From Cladopsammia gracilis (taxonomy: Eukaryota; Cnidaria; Anthozoa; Scleractinia; Dendrophylliidae): DNA of 64,000 nucleotides. The notes beneath the pieces were generated by a model, which was not told the DNA's origin, made no database searches, and saw only the letters and a list, made by a program, of their open reading frames with translations. Both the position numbers and the translations under genes were made by a program. Below, in pieces: positions 1 to 10,785 of the stretch. Numbering within the stretch: position 1 is the first letter of the stretch; the number at the start of each line of letters is the position of its first letter. Where the stretch lies: contig JAJGOT010000470.1 in the NCBI GenBank assembly GCA_022457155.1, forward strand, positions 367,001 through 431,000. Direction: 5' to 3'.

Positions 1-89
1 CATACCTACTTTCCTGTAGAAGTTACGGGCGGAATCCGCCCCCGCCCCCCCGGTCTCAGAAGATCCGAAAAAGCCCGGTCTGAATAGGG
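1..89. mobile_element. Right end of a TTAA-type MITE (CCCTATTCAG terminus)
   Basis: The terminus reads CCCGGTCTGAATAGGG and is followed by TTAA at 90-93. The preceding 85 bases match the right end of the element ending at 44404, including the palindromic GGCGGAATCCGCC and the C-rich run. The left part lies outside the window. TTAA targets with CCC-starting ends are typical of piggyBac-like transposons; no transposase is visible, so this is a non-autonomous copy. Confidence 0.75.
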
Positions 90-93
90 TTAA

Positions 94-204
94 GACACAA
101 TCTCTCAGCAAAGCAAAGACAAACACCGAATACGCTTCGCACCAACAAACAAGTAAATACCAAAAAAGCCGACTAGCGGACAACAACAGTGGTTATGCAT
201 TATC
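94..204 (+). pseudogene. Penelope-like RT N-terminal fragment, truncated copy
   Basis: This stretch matches the RT N-terminal region at 8140-8260 and 16630-16740, which encodes the segment ending in KKADKG...VMD. KADKG followed by a hydrophobic VVMD stretch is the conserved N-terminal block of Penelope-like element (PLE) reverse transcriptases. Here the match stops at about 204, where MITE sequence begins. The copy is too short and broken to be functional. Confidence 0.6.
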
Positions 205-486
205 TTGCATTTCTGAATTTTTTAAAACCTCTTAAAAAACATACAAATCGACACAAAATTAATCAAAACCAAAAAATAAACGCTAAATGACTTAGTTATA
301 GCAATAAACATTGTTTTTCTTCCCTAAAAAGGTACAAATATGCAAATTAAAAAAAAAAACATGGCTATCAAATCTTGTTGCCATGGAATCATCAAGTAAG
401 ATGATCAATAAATTGTCAAAGGAAATTGTTGCCAGATAAATTTTAGGAAAAGTCACAAAGTTTGATGGCGTTTGAATACATATTAA
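205..486 (+). mobile_element. MITE family A body fragment
   Basis: The stretch from the TTCTGAATTTTTT block through GGCGTTTGAATACATATTAA also appears at 11860-12144 and 63010-63302, and inverted at 14067-14340. It ends at the TTAA (483-486) into which a family-B MITE is inserted. The left end is truncated and no coding capacity is seen. Confidence 0.65.
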
Positions 487-595
487 CCCTCGGACGTACA
501 AGAAGGGGGGCGGGTGTTTCACCGATATTTTCAAGACCATTTACGATTTGCACATGCCGTTTTCAGTAGCTGTTCATTTATCCTTATCCGTGTTA
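487..595 (+). mobile_element. MITE family B, left end only
   Basis: It starts CCCTCGGACGTACA directly after TTAA (483-486). The following GATATTTTCAAGACCATTTA block matches 12195-12260. Similarity stops near 595, where the PLE 5' repeat begins, so the right end is missing. Confidence 0.65.
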
Positions 596-599
596 TCTC

Positions 600-1786
600 C
601 ATGTAGTGATCGATTGTTACCGATTGTTCTCTTAAAACAAAGAACTGTGATTTTATCGAAGGTATGAATTTTTTTATTACACAGCGTGCAAACATCAATT
701 GAGTTCCTGCGGACTTTAAAGAACCAAAAGGTTAACAATAAACTAAATATCTATGTATCGTTGAAAATTTGATCAAACTATGAACACCATTTTAAAAGAT
801 ACGATGTCAAAGATGTCTCAGTTTCAGCTTGGCAAAAGGACAGGTCCACCCTTATAAAGGTAAAGACGCCGTGGAGCCCCCAGGGGGACACCTGCAAATT
901 TGATATCATTTATGTGGAGAGAAAGAATGATACTATGCTTGGAAGAATGGAGATTTTTAAGTTATGTTCTGCTCTATAAGAATATTAGCTAACAATTAAG
1001 GTCCATTATTTTGACCTTCGTTTATCAGCTTGTCTCGGATCTTATGAGAATTTGTGCCAAAAACCAGTCGTCGGATCCTTTGAAAGGACAGCCTCTGGAC
1101 AGTAGTTTTAATACAGTTATGAACAGCTCCACTGTCTCTGCCTAGCTTTGTATTTGATTGTGGAACTTATACCGGGAAAACACTGGGTTGGTTTTTGGTT
1201 CCAGTGCACGTATGCTTTAAATCGGTCATATTTAGTTTACAATTTCTTCTTATCATCATCGCTGACATCCGAGCAGTGTTGACAATATCTCGTCCCTTTT
1301 TGCCGCACCAAATGAGCAAATAGCTGCACTTTTCTAATTCTTTCTTGCTGGTAAGCGGACCACTGAACGTCTGTTCCACGTGTTGTCGAAAACGCTTACA
1401 CCTTTCCGGTAAATTTTAGGCTTCCCAATCCAACTGGGGAGACTGAGTGACTCCAGCAAAATCTATTTTTGAAACTTTATAACGCTTCTGATAACATGTA
1501 AAATCCCTGGCTTAAAAGTCGTATGATTTAACCTCACGATTTCTAACAATTACAGGTCACAGTCTTAAAGTCAACATAGCGAAACCCTCAAGTTGCGCTT
1601 GCAAACGAGGCCACGTATGCATACATTACAAGCGAGGTATGTGAGGTTTCCTTTTAGGGCCGCAGGTTGCATAGTGACAGCTAGAGGTTTGCGAGAGTCA
1701 GTTTAGACGATTCGGGCTGATTGGCTTGCTGTTTCTATTTCTGCATTAATGGCTGTGTGTAGCCATGCAGTGTGTTCTGAAATTAA
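600..1786 (+). repeat. PLE-associated 5' repeat unit, copy A
   Basis: About 1.2 kb is shared with 14819-16209 (copy B) and, from about 1020, with 16995-17757 (copy C). In all three copies it is followed by the block starting TTCGTGCGACC, and in A and B by the PLE RT N-terminus. It is therefore probably the 5' untranslated or pseudo-LTR part of the PLE. The site CTGCATTAATGGCTGTG at 1741-1757 is intact here, whereas copy B carries a MITE at the same TTAA. Confidence 0.6.
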
Positions 1787-2600
1787 AGTGCACCTAACCC
1801 CCCAATTGTTTTTTCGCTTAATCAACTCTATGTACGTTGAAAAGTCGAATAGTGAAATATTTCTTGTTTTTAACGTAGCGTTTGTGAGTTATAGAGATTT
1901 GAATTTACAAAATGCTAATTTGATGACGTCATTTTATAGTCCAGCGGTTATTGACCACAATTGTTCAAATTAGTGATAAAAGCATGAAACTTTGGTAAAT
2001 TACTAATGGCCCTAAGGTTAGTAAATCCTGATATAGGGCCAAGCCAAGTTAAGCTCTGGAGGCGGGAACTGCGCATGTCAGAAACGTCTCAGTATGAAAA
2101 TGAGGCTGAAAAATAAAAATCCCCCAGAATCTTGTATTTTAAGTCAATTTGCAAATGTAAATGCCCAGAAGTAACATTTAGGTCATTTTCATGCCTGTAA
2201 CATTCATTTAAGATCTTAAAAAATTGTCACATGCTTATAATGCTTGTTAACATTCACTATGCTTGGGAACCCTGTGGTAAGACTAGATATTAGGGTTTCT
2301 TGCTATGACAATCTCTCTTTTATGATGGAGAGTGCCTTTTCTCAGCAATAAAAACTTCATTTGATCCATCTCAGTCATAGCTTTATCATCGATAGCCCAT
2401 AATATTTAACAAATGGCTTGGGTACCCTGTGGTTAATAAAGAATTATAGCTTTCCTGTGATGAAACTATTTTTTCTTTTTGAAAAAATGATCCCTTTCCA
2501 TCAAAAAAGCGTTATTTGTTGCTCTTTGTGATAGCCTTATGAATGCTAGCTTAGTAAATACTAGCCCATATTACTTAACAAATGGCTTGAGAATGAGAGT
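1787..2600 (+). repeat. E1 left terminal inverted repeat
   Basis: Read inverted, it matches 6740-7746. Clear shared blocks include TTTACAAAATGCTAATTTGA, CTGGAGGCGGGAACTGCGCA and the CATCTCAGTCATAGC region. Divergence and small indels show that the arms are not recent identical copies. Confidence 0.75.
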
Positions 2601-3933
2601 TTCCTAATAGGCAGTGTGATACTTTTTAACGAAAAATGTCCTTTCTGATCAAGAAAATTGGTTGCTCTCTGGCATAGCCTTGTGACGCTGGCCTACGAAC
2701 CTTAACAAATAGTTGGGAACACTGTGATGAGCCTAAAACATAATCAGAAGGATAAAATGCTTCCCTCGGTCTCGGATGCATCAGAGCAACTTTACTTCCA
2801 CCAGAGCGACATTACTATTGTTGGCAGTTACCACCGCACTTGCACAGGGCATTGCACGTCAAATTTGCTCTTGCACATTTGCACCGCCCTCAACATGTTG
2901 TTTTGCATCCGCAGTGGATAAGCTAAAAGCAAATGTCCTTTGCTTGAGGAAGGGTGGTTCTGTGCGGTGTCCAGATACCGTTGACTTGCTGCCACCCCCA
3001 CTCTTCTGGGTTTGGAATCACTGGATCTCGAAGCAAGGTCTGTCCCCATACGTGTCCCCCCTTGGAATACAGCCCTCCTGACGTGCTGTTCTAGTGCTGC
3101 TCTCGTGGGCGGAATGCCATCTAGGTTATTCCTAGAACTAGAAAAAGCTGAGAGCCAGTGAAGTGCTGCGATGTTACTCATCAAATAGTGTCAATACTTA
3201 TAATGATTGTCAATATCCTCTATGATGATTACTGTTTTTTTTTTTGTATATTTTTCCCAAAAATGTAACTGAATTGTTTGAATAATAAGCATGAATTTGT
3301 TTTAAATATAAATATAGTACTAAATAGTACAGAATTTGCCGTTTTCCATTGCTTAGACTAATATTCAATAATTCCAATATGGTGTGAGTTGGAAATGCAA
3401 TGCAATGTAAGTGCAATGCAAAGGGTACTCAGAGAGGGTACGGGCGATTGTTTTGAATTGTTTGCCTCAACGGGCGATTGATCATGAACGTGCGATGTAA
3501 TGATCCAGCAACCTTGATCAGGCAGATAGGTCAGGGACATCATCTCTGTATGCTTTGTCTTTCAAGTGCATCGAAGTAGATCCTGTCTCCTTCAATCAAA
3601 ATTTGGTCAACTGTACCAGTTGTCCATCGCTGAACTGGACATGACTTTACACATAACAGGGCTGAAAAACTTATAAAAGAACATTGTCTTCCCTTCGAAA
3701 TGTCACTAAATCGTTCATGACCTTGATGAGTACTTCCAGCGATTGATAAAATTGTGTTTGACATGATAACTCTGCGTAATAATAAGTAAACAGCTTACCT
3801 CGAGCAAGAACGCAAAACCTCGGCTTTGGTTACTTTTTGTGGTGCCGCGCAATATAACGAAAAACCAACTGTATTAGCGCGCGCTAAAAAAGCGCATTTA
3901 ATGTCGTCAAATTGCATCAGCAATACTAATTAA
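2601..3933. other. E1 internal non-coding stretch
   Basis: Only short open frames that look random occur here. There is a T-rich tract near 3235-3245 and AT-rich DNA. Nothing recognisable was found beyond E1 interior sequence. Confidence 0.4.
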
Positions 3934-4188
3934 AGGCCCGGCCAAACGAACGCAACATTTCAACGCAACATCTTGCAACATTATTGGATCGTGTTGTGAA
4001 GGAGCTGGCCAAACGCGCGCAACATGTTGCAACATGTTGGATGGTGTTGGATCAAGTTTGAAGATGGTCAAATTTGATCCAACACCATCACACATGTTGC
4101 AACAGGGTGGCCAAACACGTGTTAACACGTTGCGCGCGACAATGTTGCAAGATGTTGCGTTGAAATGTTGCGTTCGTTTGACGGGCCT
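3934..4188. mobile_element. Foldback MITE, PIF/Harbinger-like (TSD TAA)
   Basis: Ends AGGCCCGGCCAAACGAACGC and its inverse (one base shorter near the tip) enclose 255 bp, with TAA at 3931-3933 and 4189-4191. The interior repeats GCAACATTTCAACGCAACAT and CAACATGTTGCAACA in both orientations, so the whole element can fold into a hairpin. A 3-bp TAA duplication with GGC-type ends is characteristic of PIF/Harbinger derivatives; that assignment is inference. Confidence 0.75.
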
Positions 4189-4246
4189 TAAAGTTCAAAA
4201 ATAAAAAAATTCAAATTTGACTACGTTTAGAAACTCAATAATATTC

Positions 4247-4465
4247 ATCGTTTTCTCTCAAAATGACTATGATCGCGAGATTAATTCGCAATTTTAGCGC
4301 GCGCTAATACAATTGTTTTTACAGTGGCTAATACAGTTGTTCAAAACCAATCATCGTTTTCTCTCAAAATGACAATTTTACTCGCCATATGATCGCGAGA
4401 TTAATTCCTTACTTTAGCGCGCGCTATAATACAGTTGATTTTACAGTTACTCAATACAGTTGAAC
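4247..4465. repeat. Two tandem ~105-bp units with TAGCGCGCGCTA palindrome
   Basis: The series TTTTCTCTCAAAATGAC, then ATGATCGCGAGATTAATTC, TAGCGCGCGCTA and AATACAGTTG occurs twice in a row. A related TAGCGCGCGCTAA also sits at about 3875, on the other side of the 3934-4188 MITE, so the MITE landed within this repeat tract. Confidence 0.55.
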
Positions 4466-4710
4466 ATGTTCAGGCCTAGCTTTACCACGTACAATTCTAC
4501 AACTACTGCCGCTGATAATACATACTGCATCCTCAGTCAAAATCATCGTCCACGAAATCCTCCACGAAAAACTCAAAACGATCTGTTGCGCCGTATATAA
4601 AGCGCCCAGGTCTCACTCGGTCAAATGAAACACAGGGAGCCTGTCACGATTAGTGTGCTACTCGCCTTAGGGCTCGCAGCAATAAAATACAATAAAAGAA
4701 AATAAGTTAA

Positions 4711-5958
4711 TTAAACACAAATCATCGGAAGCGGGCACTCCCTCGCTCTTAGATGATGAGTGCTGCCGGTGGCGTCAGGTCGAGGTCGAGCTCTTTGGAT
4801 AGAGTTGTACACTATTAACTGGGCGACACTATTAACTGACAGACAAGATCGGCTTTCATATGGGTCGACATTCGTTGTTGGACCTTTAACGATCATACCA
4901 AGTAGTGTCAGAAGGGAAGCAGGGACAGAATTTGGCTGGCAATCGGGAGGAAATGAACCGTTTAAAGTGTTCTTAACGTTCAATATCTCTCTTCGCACAA
5001 TGTGTGCGGCTCGTGCTAAAGACGTTGCATCCAAATCCATCTTTTTAGCTCTTGTTAACATAACTCCAATTTCATCTTTTAGTGAAAGATGGACTTCCCT
5101 GCCTTCACTAAGGGCGGTGAGAATGGAAAGGCCTCTAGTATCCTCTCCTTAAGTCGAGTTGCATTTACCTTTCCGCATTCCGCCTTCAAGAAATGTTCGA
5201 GTCTAGAAGTATAAAACTTCACTAAATCAGATAAGGTTAAAAGGGTAGGCTCATCTTCTTCTAAGACCTCTTCAATATAGGCAACAAGCTCTGCAAATGC
5301 AAGCTCGCTCAGTTCCACTGCCTCTGCATTGGAAGCCTCTGCTACCTGTTGTTGCTTCAGCGATCTAGCCCTATTGTACAGACTAACAAAACACGTTGAA
5401 TGATATTTTGCCTCAATGGCAATCAAATCTCCACTAGTGAGTTTTGCAATAAACTTTCCATCATTAAGAAGAGCAGCGCATTCCCGTACCTTCTTGTCTA
5501 CTTCAAACGTTAATGCTGAATGGAGATTAGAGGAGTCATGCTCTTCACAGAAAAAACATTGGTTGAGGGTATGAGAGTTATGCTGGCCAGTACTAGCTCG
5601 CCTAGCCTTCACAGGACTGGAGATTATCTCCTCTCTCGTTCCACCTTCAGCCTCTTCTTCACTATCTTGGTCTCTTAATTTTCTCTTAACACGCCCTAGT
5701 TTCGTAGTGTTAAAGTTGTCTCTACAAGACTTATGCCAGCGGGGCTTTATTTTCTAAAAGGACGTGCTCGAGTTGTTGATTCGTATCTGAAAGCTGGACT
5801 TCGCAATATGTCACCTTGACTCCAAAACTTTTAAATTCCTCAAGTAGACGGGCAAACGAAACATAACCAGCTCCAATATCTTTTCGTTTCGAGTTTGCCG
5901 GGCACTGTAAGCTTTCCTGGCTACCTTTCTGACAAATAATACACTTGTTCCAATCCAT
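4711..5958 (-). pseudogene. Decayed cysteine-rich gene carried by E1
   Basis: Three minus-strand open segments (5731-5958, 5079-5612, 4711-5061) read as one gene broken by at least two single-base frameshifts, near 5740 and near 5110. The N-terminus begins MDWNKCIICQ with a second Cys soon after. The middle segment has a second Cys pair (CFFCEEH) and a KYHS-C stretch followed by a Lys/Glu-rich region. The third has ARAAHIVRRE and ends near HHLRARECPLP. I recall an uncharacterised repetitive protein family of cnidarians and arthropods with this pattern; no function is known to me. The predicted C-terminal part is missing. It lies in the E1 core, so it may be a cargo or transposition gene. Confidence 0.6.
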
Positions 5959-6068
5959 TTTATCTACAACACAAAATATGATTTCATCGATCTATCGAAC
6001 GAACATCTTTATAGAAGATACAAAACTGAATGCAAGGCTGGCACTACGGCAAAGGGCAGATTTATTAA

Positions 6069-6111
6069 TGGCCAATATTTCGACTAATTGTACTAGTCTT
6101 CCTCAGGGCCA
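6069..6111 (-). ncRNA. Hammerhead-ribozyme-like motif of a PLE
   Basis: On the minus strand: helix I UGGCC pairs with GGCCA at the other end; the core is CUGAGGA, then one extra A; helix II GACUA/UAGUC has a 7-nt loop; then GAAA and a palindromic AUAU helix III ending in the cleavage triplet AUU. Position 7 of the core is known to tolerate any base. It lies 3' of the PLE endonuclease, where PLE hammerheads are known to occur. Confidence 0.7.
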
Positions 6112-6266
6112 GAGCTATACTGAAAGAAAATATTGTAACGGCTCCTCAAATTTGAAAATAACATGGTTATAAATGATTGGCTAATACATGACATGTAGAC
6201 AGCGCACTTGTAAACATAAGATAAAAATAATATATGACATATATAGTATATGATACAAAACTGTGT

Positions 6267-6656
6267 TCAGCGTTCGTTCCTTCGATTAATGCCTTCTGGT
6301 GACAAAGTGTTCCATCTATGAATTAAAAAGGCCTCGCGTGCTTTTCGACGGGAAGCATTGATGGTAGGCTGCAGTTCAAGCGGGATGAGTCTCATGTCAG
6401 CAGAAGAGTGGCCTGGTAGGTTGAAATGTGTAGGGACCGCTGCTGTGGAGTTGGCGTGATGTGGGTCGTTTGTCCCTTGTCTGTGTTCTGTGAAGCGTTC
6501 ACGAATCGTGGGTTTGGTTTCCCCTATATACTGTTTTTTACATTTTTTACATTCTATCATATATGCGAGGTTACTAGAATTACAGGTTAAATGTTGTTTT
6601 ATTTTTTCTAATTTCCCCGGTGTTGCTAAAAGTATACGAAGTTCTACCATTGTCAA
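6267..6656 (-). pseudogene. GIY-YIG endonuclease domain of a Penelope-like element
   Basis: The 129-residue frame contains a Cys-rich lead (YMIECKKCKKQYIGET) followed by a conserved Arg (RERFTEH), HFNLPGHS and a C-terminal KAREAFLIHRW block. This order is that of the GIY-YIG nuclease at the C-terminus of PLE proteins, which nicks target DNA for priming. The frame runs to a normal stop (INRRNER) but lacks the RT domain, so it is a dead 3' fragment. The same module occurs at 43268-43570. Confidence 0.8.
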
Positions 6657-6739
6657 GAAGCTTTTATGTTTATTATTTTGATTATTTTGCTACGAATTCT
6701 TTTAAAAGTTGATTAACTATTGGCAGTTGAGGATAACCA

Positions 6740-7746
6740 TTCGTTATTTAGAATTTAGGATCTTTTTTTTTCAAAAAAGTAAGTATTTTCAACAGGAAAG
6801 CTATAATTCTATATTTACCACAGGGTACCCAAGCCATTTGTTAAGTATTATCGGCTATCGATGATAAAGCTATGACTGAGATGGATCAAATGAAGTTTTA
6901 TTGCTGAGAAAAGGCACTCTCCATCAAAAAAGAGAGATTGTCATAGCAAGAAACCCTAATATCTAGTCTTACCACAGGGTTCCCAAGCATAGTGAATGTC
7001 AACAAGTATTATAAGCATGTGACAATATTTTAAGATCTGAAATGAATGTTACGGGCATGAAAATGACCTAAATGTTACTTCTGGGCATTTACATTTGCAA
7101 ATTGACTCAAAATACAAGATTATGGGGGATTTTTATTTTTCAGCCTTGATTTCAGGCTGAGAAGTTTCTGACATGCGCAGTTCCCGCCTCCAGAGCTTAA
7201 CTCGGCTGGCCCTATATCAGGATTTACTACCCTTGGGGCCATTAGTAATTTACCAAAGTTTCATGCTTTTATCACTAATTTGAACAATTTAGCCTTTTTT
7301 TGGTCGATAACCGCTAGACTATTAGGATTTTACCATTATTTCTTCGTCAATTTACAATACGCAGTATACGGCTTAAGGAAAATCAATTTGAGAAATACTT
7401 AAATATAAACTGTGGACACTCAATTGATTCGTAAAAAATATTCTTTGGAGGTAAAAACAAGTAGTTGTATAATAAATGAATCCTAAAATGACATTATCAA
7501 ATTAGCATTTTGTAAATTCAAATCTCCATAACTCACTAACACGACGTTAAAAACAACAAATATTTAACTATTCAACTTTTCAACGTACATAAAGACAATA
7601 ATAATTGTCTTTATTGTGATGTATTTTTGTTGTTGTTGTGGTCTTTCAACCATAAAACATTGTAAACGTCTGTACTTGGAAACTAATAAAATATATGAAG
7701 AAAAAAAAAAAAAAACTTTTCAACGTACATAGGGGTTAGGTGCACT
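6740..7746 (-). repeat. E1 right terminal inverted repeat
   Basis: Inverted copy of 1787-2600, lengthened by a retroposed insert at 7591-7713. The outermost 15 bp match the left end exactly. Confidence 0.75.
7591..7713 (+). mobile_element. Poly(A)-tailed retroposon insert with 17-bp TSD
   Basis: AACTTTTCAACGTACAT occurs at 7574-7590 and 7714-7730. Between them is about 110 bp that ends in ATAAAATATATGAAG plus an A-run. The left TIR of E1 has no such insert. This is the signature of LINE-mediated insertion of a short, probably 5'-truncated, transcript. Confidence 0.8.
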
Positions 7747-7750
7747 TTAA

Positions 7751-8568
7751 CTTTATATTAGTTCGTGCGACCCACCAGCTATAGTAAAAGTATCAAGCGA
7801 CAAGTAAAACGCAAAGCACATAAGATTCAGTACAAAGAAAATAACGATCGATAATAGTTTTATTAAAAATATATCGAATATAACACTTACTGACCACGAT
7901 AAAGCTTTCCTAAATAATGGCCTGGAATACATACCGACCCTTTCCAAACCAGCCTCACATAAAAGTCTTATCCAAGACTTAAATAACTTTACTCGCACAA
8001 TGCGTTTAAAACTGAATATATCTTTGCAACTCAAAAAGCAAATCTTATCCGTCCCATGTCAAGTCTACAGTGGCGTTAGAAAACGTTTTGCAACGCACTA
8101 AGTTTGAGATTGCTACAACAGTCTTCTGTGATTTAAGACGCAATCTCTCAGCAAAGCAAAGACAAACACCGAATACGCTTCGCACCAACAAACAAGTAAA
8201 TATCAAAAAAGCCGACAAGGGGACAAGAACAGTGATTATGGATACTTTTGACAAAATAGCAGAGGGAAATCAACAACTTTTAGACCAAAAGTTCTACTGG
8301 TCCTCTCGCTGAATCTATTTTATCCTCAACGGCTACCAAAGTCAAAGTTTTAGTCAAAAGTTTGTTCATAAACGAAAATATTGACTCGATCACTTACAAG
8401 GGGTTTAAATCAACTAAGGCCAAAACCCGCCCAGAAATCCAGAGTTTAACACGCTGACCAAAATTCATAATCCTTCTCCTGTTGGTCAGCCCATTGTATC
8501 TACGTAACGTATTTCGAACTTTGTCGACTTGCCCTTACAACAGATCGTACAGAAACAGGTTTCCTACA
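7751..8568 (+). pseudogene. Penelope-like RT, 5' half (copy A)
   Basis: Reading frames on the plus strand carry LEYIPTL-like and NNFTRTMR segments, then the KKADKG/VIMDTFDKIAEG block (8200-8260), and later a TKIH.PSPVGQPIVST-like stretch. Together these are the N-terminal and finger regions of PLE reverse transcriptase. Several frameshifts and stops show decay. Coding resumes at 12771 after a 4.2-kb insert placed at a TTAA within the SYI/KDTTHF junction. Confidence 0.7.
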
Positions 8569-9082
8569 TCAACCCTATTCAGCCTGGGCTTTTTTGGAGT
8601 TCTTGAGCCTTGGGGCATTTTACGTAGTTAGTAGGTAATTACTCGTGCCGGTACGGCAACGAGTCAAGGATTGGCCTGCGTTTTTTTCTTTTCCGTGTTT
8701 TCGTAGCTACTTTTGTGCATCGCGTTAGATCTGGGTACAAGAATACGTACGCATGCACTGCGAGAAAATTTTGAGCCTGCGATAGTTGGCATTCGGTGGC
8801 GTCGTTTTGCAAGCAAAAAGCAAAAGCGAATCAAATTTGGGTTTTGTTGTTTGTTGCAGTTTTACGTAAGTGTTTGCCCTCGAGTAACGTACACTACACA
8901 TACAGATTATACAGATTGTTGCTGTCAAGGCAACTTTATCGATAAACAGGGTCCACACTAAAATTGTCACCAAAATACAGAGGGCATACTGTATTTCGGA
9001 ACGGACCTTGTTTGTCTTACAGTAAGCGCGTGAACTGATCTAACTGAGATCTTTAAAGCTTGTCATTGAACTTAAAAGCAGC

Positions 9083-9243
9083 TTACAGTTCAGAATTGAA
9101 TCGAGTGAAAGTTGGACACTATTAAAGCAGCTGATACCTCAGGATTGAAACGAGAAAAAGTTGAGAAGAACGCAGTTGATACTTCAGGATTAAATCGAGC
9201 GAAAGTTGGGCACAAAGCAGCTGATACTTCAGGATTGAATCGA
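9083..9243. repeat. Minisatellite, three to four ~52-bp units
   Basis: CTTCAGGATTGAATCGAG followed by GAAAGTTGGGCAC and AGCAGCTGATA recurs with small changes. Confidence 0.7.
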
Positions 9244-9643
9244 GGATAGTGGTGTGATTCTAATCTTACAACTGTTCCTGTTTTGTACAACTGACCCTTC
9301 TGTCTGATTGCAAAATATTGTAGTGACGATTAATATTCTAAAACACCATGTAATAACATTTACTGCCTTATAAACATTAAAAAGTATATATATATATATA
9401 TCAGTAATACATTGTACATGTATCATAAAAATATATGTAATTATGTCAACACAACCTCTTGAATAGCATTTGGCTGACATGTCAGGTGTGGTCCACTGAC
9501 TTTAGTGTATAACTCTCCAAATTTTGAGCCCTAGTGGCCGCTTGTGCCACAAATATTTCATGCTGGATATTACAGCTGTAGGTAAGTATTGTCTGCTCCA
9601 TTATAGCATAAACAATGGCAAGGGAAACTACTTATAATGTAGC

Positions 9644-9805
9644 TGTTGTAGGTTGAAATGAAATTCAGGTTAAAATGATTTCAACCTAGTTTGATTTTAA
9701 ATTCTTTTTGTCTTTGATTTATTATCATAAATCAGAAACAAAGGTAATTCAAAATCAAACTAGGTTGAAATCATTTTAACCTGAATTTCATTTCAACCTA
9801 CAACA
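9644..9805. mobile_element. Near-perfect palindromic MITE with TAGC duplication
   Basis: Arms of about 55 bp start TGTTGTAGGTTGAAATGAAA and reverse-complement each other; the loop is AT-rich and about 50 bp long. TAGC occurs at 9640-9643 and 9806-9809. The arms look almost mismatch-free, implying recent origin. Confidence 0.65.
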
Positions 9806-9830
9806 TAGCCTTCAAGCAAGCTCTTGTTAA

Positions 9831-10218
9831 AGGCCCTGTCACACTATTGCGTATGAGAGAAACGTATGAGTTGCGTATGAAAATTCATAAAATAATTTTC
9901 ATACGCACAAAATGACCAGCGTACTTGACCTATGAGCAACGTACCTCTAGCGTAACTCGCGCGTATTCAGCGTATGCCTAGCGTATGCTTAGCGTATAAA
10001 CCATACGTCCGAATACGCACAAAATTTTTAAGCAAGCTTAAAATTTTTTTTCTGCCTCGCCGTATGCCAGCGTATGCCACCGTATGCGACCGTGCTTCAA
10101 ACGTATACGACTCATGCCTAACGTACCCTTAGCGTATGAAAGCGTATACCAACGTATGAGTGATATTTTTCGTACGCTGGCATACGCCAGTACGATACGC
10201 AATAGTGTGACAGGGCCA
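9831..10218. mobile_element. Harbinger-like MITE with CGTATG sub-repeats (TSD TAA)
   Basis: GGCCCTGTCACACTATTGCG near the left end is matched inverted near 10218, with TAA at 9828-9830 and 10219-10221. The interior is largely made of short CGTATG-centred units in both orientations. Confidence 0.75.
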
Positions 10219-10410
10219 TAACATTGTAATCTAGGTCTTTATAGTATTGTTTGATTTATTTGTATACTAATTACTAATTTCTAGTCTCTTATCTTGTTGC
10301 AGAACTGACTGACAAAGATTCAAAACAACAAGAAAATATACAAGGCAAAAGGCTTGACAACTACAATATGTATTCACTGCCACATGATGTTCTACTTCAG
10401 TTGGTTTAAT

Positions 10411-10785
10411 GGATGTACACTACATTTTTGCAAAGTACAATATACTATGTGCATTTTGTGAAAATGGTTCTTCCTCTTACTAGAAATATCCTGAATCAAA
10501 AAAAGTAACCGCAAACAAGTATTGGCTCCATTCAAACAATGGACAATCAAGATATGTACTGTCAACGTGCAAAAGCTTATGTAAACAAGTACTGAACACT
10601 ATTCTATGCATAATCATCACTGGCTTTCAACTTTAGAGCCTGCACTACATTATGTCAAGGTACTATTTACCATGTGCACAACATGAAAAGGATAACTGTC
10701 TTGCACTTATTGAACATATTCTACATCACAAAGCTTTGTAACCAAGCAAGTATCAGCTACATTAAAACAAGAGGCGATCAAGAAA
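10411..10785. repeat. Diverged tandem duplication, ~230-bp spacing
   Basis: The order of blocks (CACTACAT, ACCATGTGCA-like, AACAAGTAT-GCT, CAATCAAGA) at 10411-10556 recurs at 10640-10785 with many substitutions. No coding potential is seen. The surrounding 10219-11180 is otherwise unassigned AT-rich DNA inside E6. Confidence 0.5.

Larger units (their letters stand above)
5990..6665 (-). mobile_element. 5'-truncated Penelope-like element, 3' end
   Basis: Minus-strand PLE tail inserted in the E1 core just upstream of the decayed gene. It contains the endonuclease domain (6267-6656), an AT-rich trailer, a hammerhead-like motif (6069-6111) and the downstream block GCCTTGCATTCAGTTTT, which also follows the hammerhead at 43706. 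RT sequence is absent, as expected for 5' truncation. The outer limits are approximate. Confidence 0.7.
1787..7746. mobile_element. E1: long-TIR DNA transposon flanked by TTAA
   Basis: The ends are AGTGCACCTAACCCC at 1787 and its reverse complement ending at 7746, with TTAA on both sides (1783-1786 and 7747-7750). Copy B of the host repeat (16195-16230) lacks this 5.96-kb insert, which supports the boundaries. Inverted similarity continues for roughly 0.8-1.0 kb on each side. The core carries a decayed gene on the minus strand (4711-5958), a small MITE and a PLE fragment. The superfamily is unassigned: TTAA is used by piggyBac and Kolobok elements, but I recognise neither transposase. Confidence 0.8.

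Noticed and set aside
4586..4600. TATATAAAG as a gene promoter
   Set aside because: No start site or gene is recognisable downstream on the plus strand inside E1, so the box could be chance.
9831..10218. Short CGTATG repeats resembling a CRISPR or satellite array
   Set aside because: Spacing is irregular and both orientations occur; the unit is bounded by TIRs with TAA duplication, so it is a MITE.
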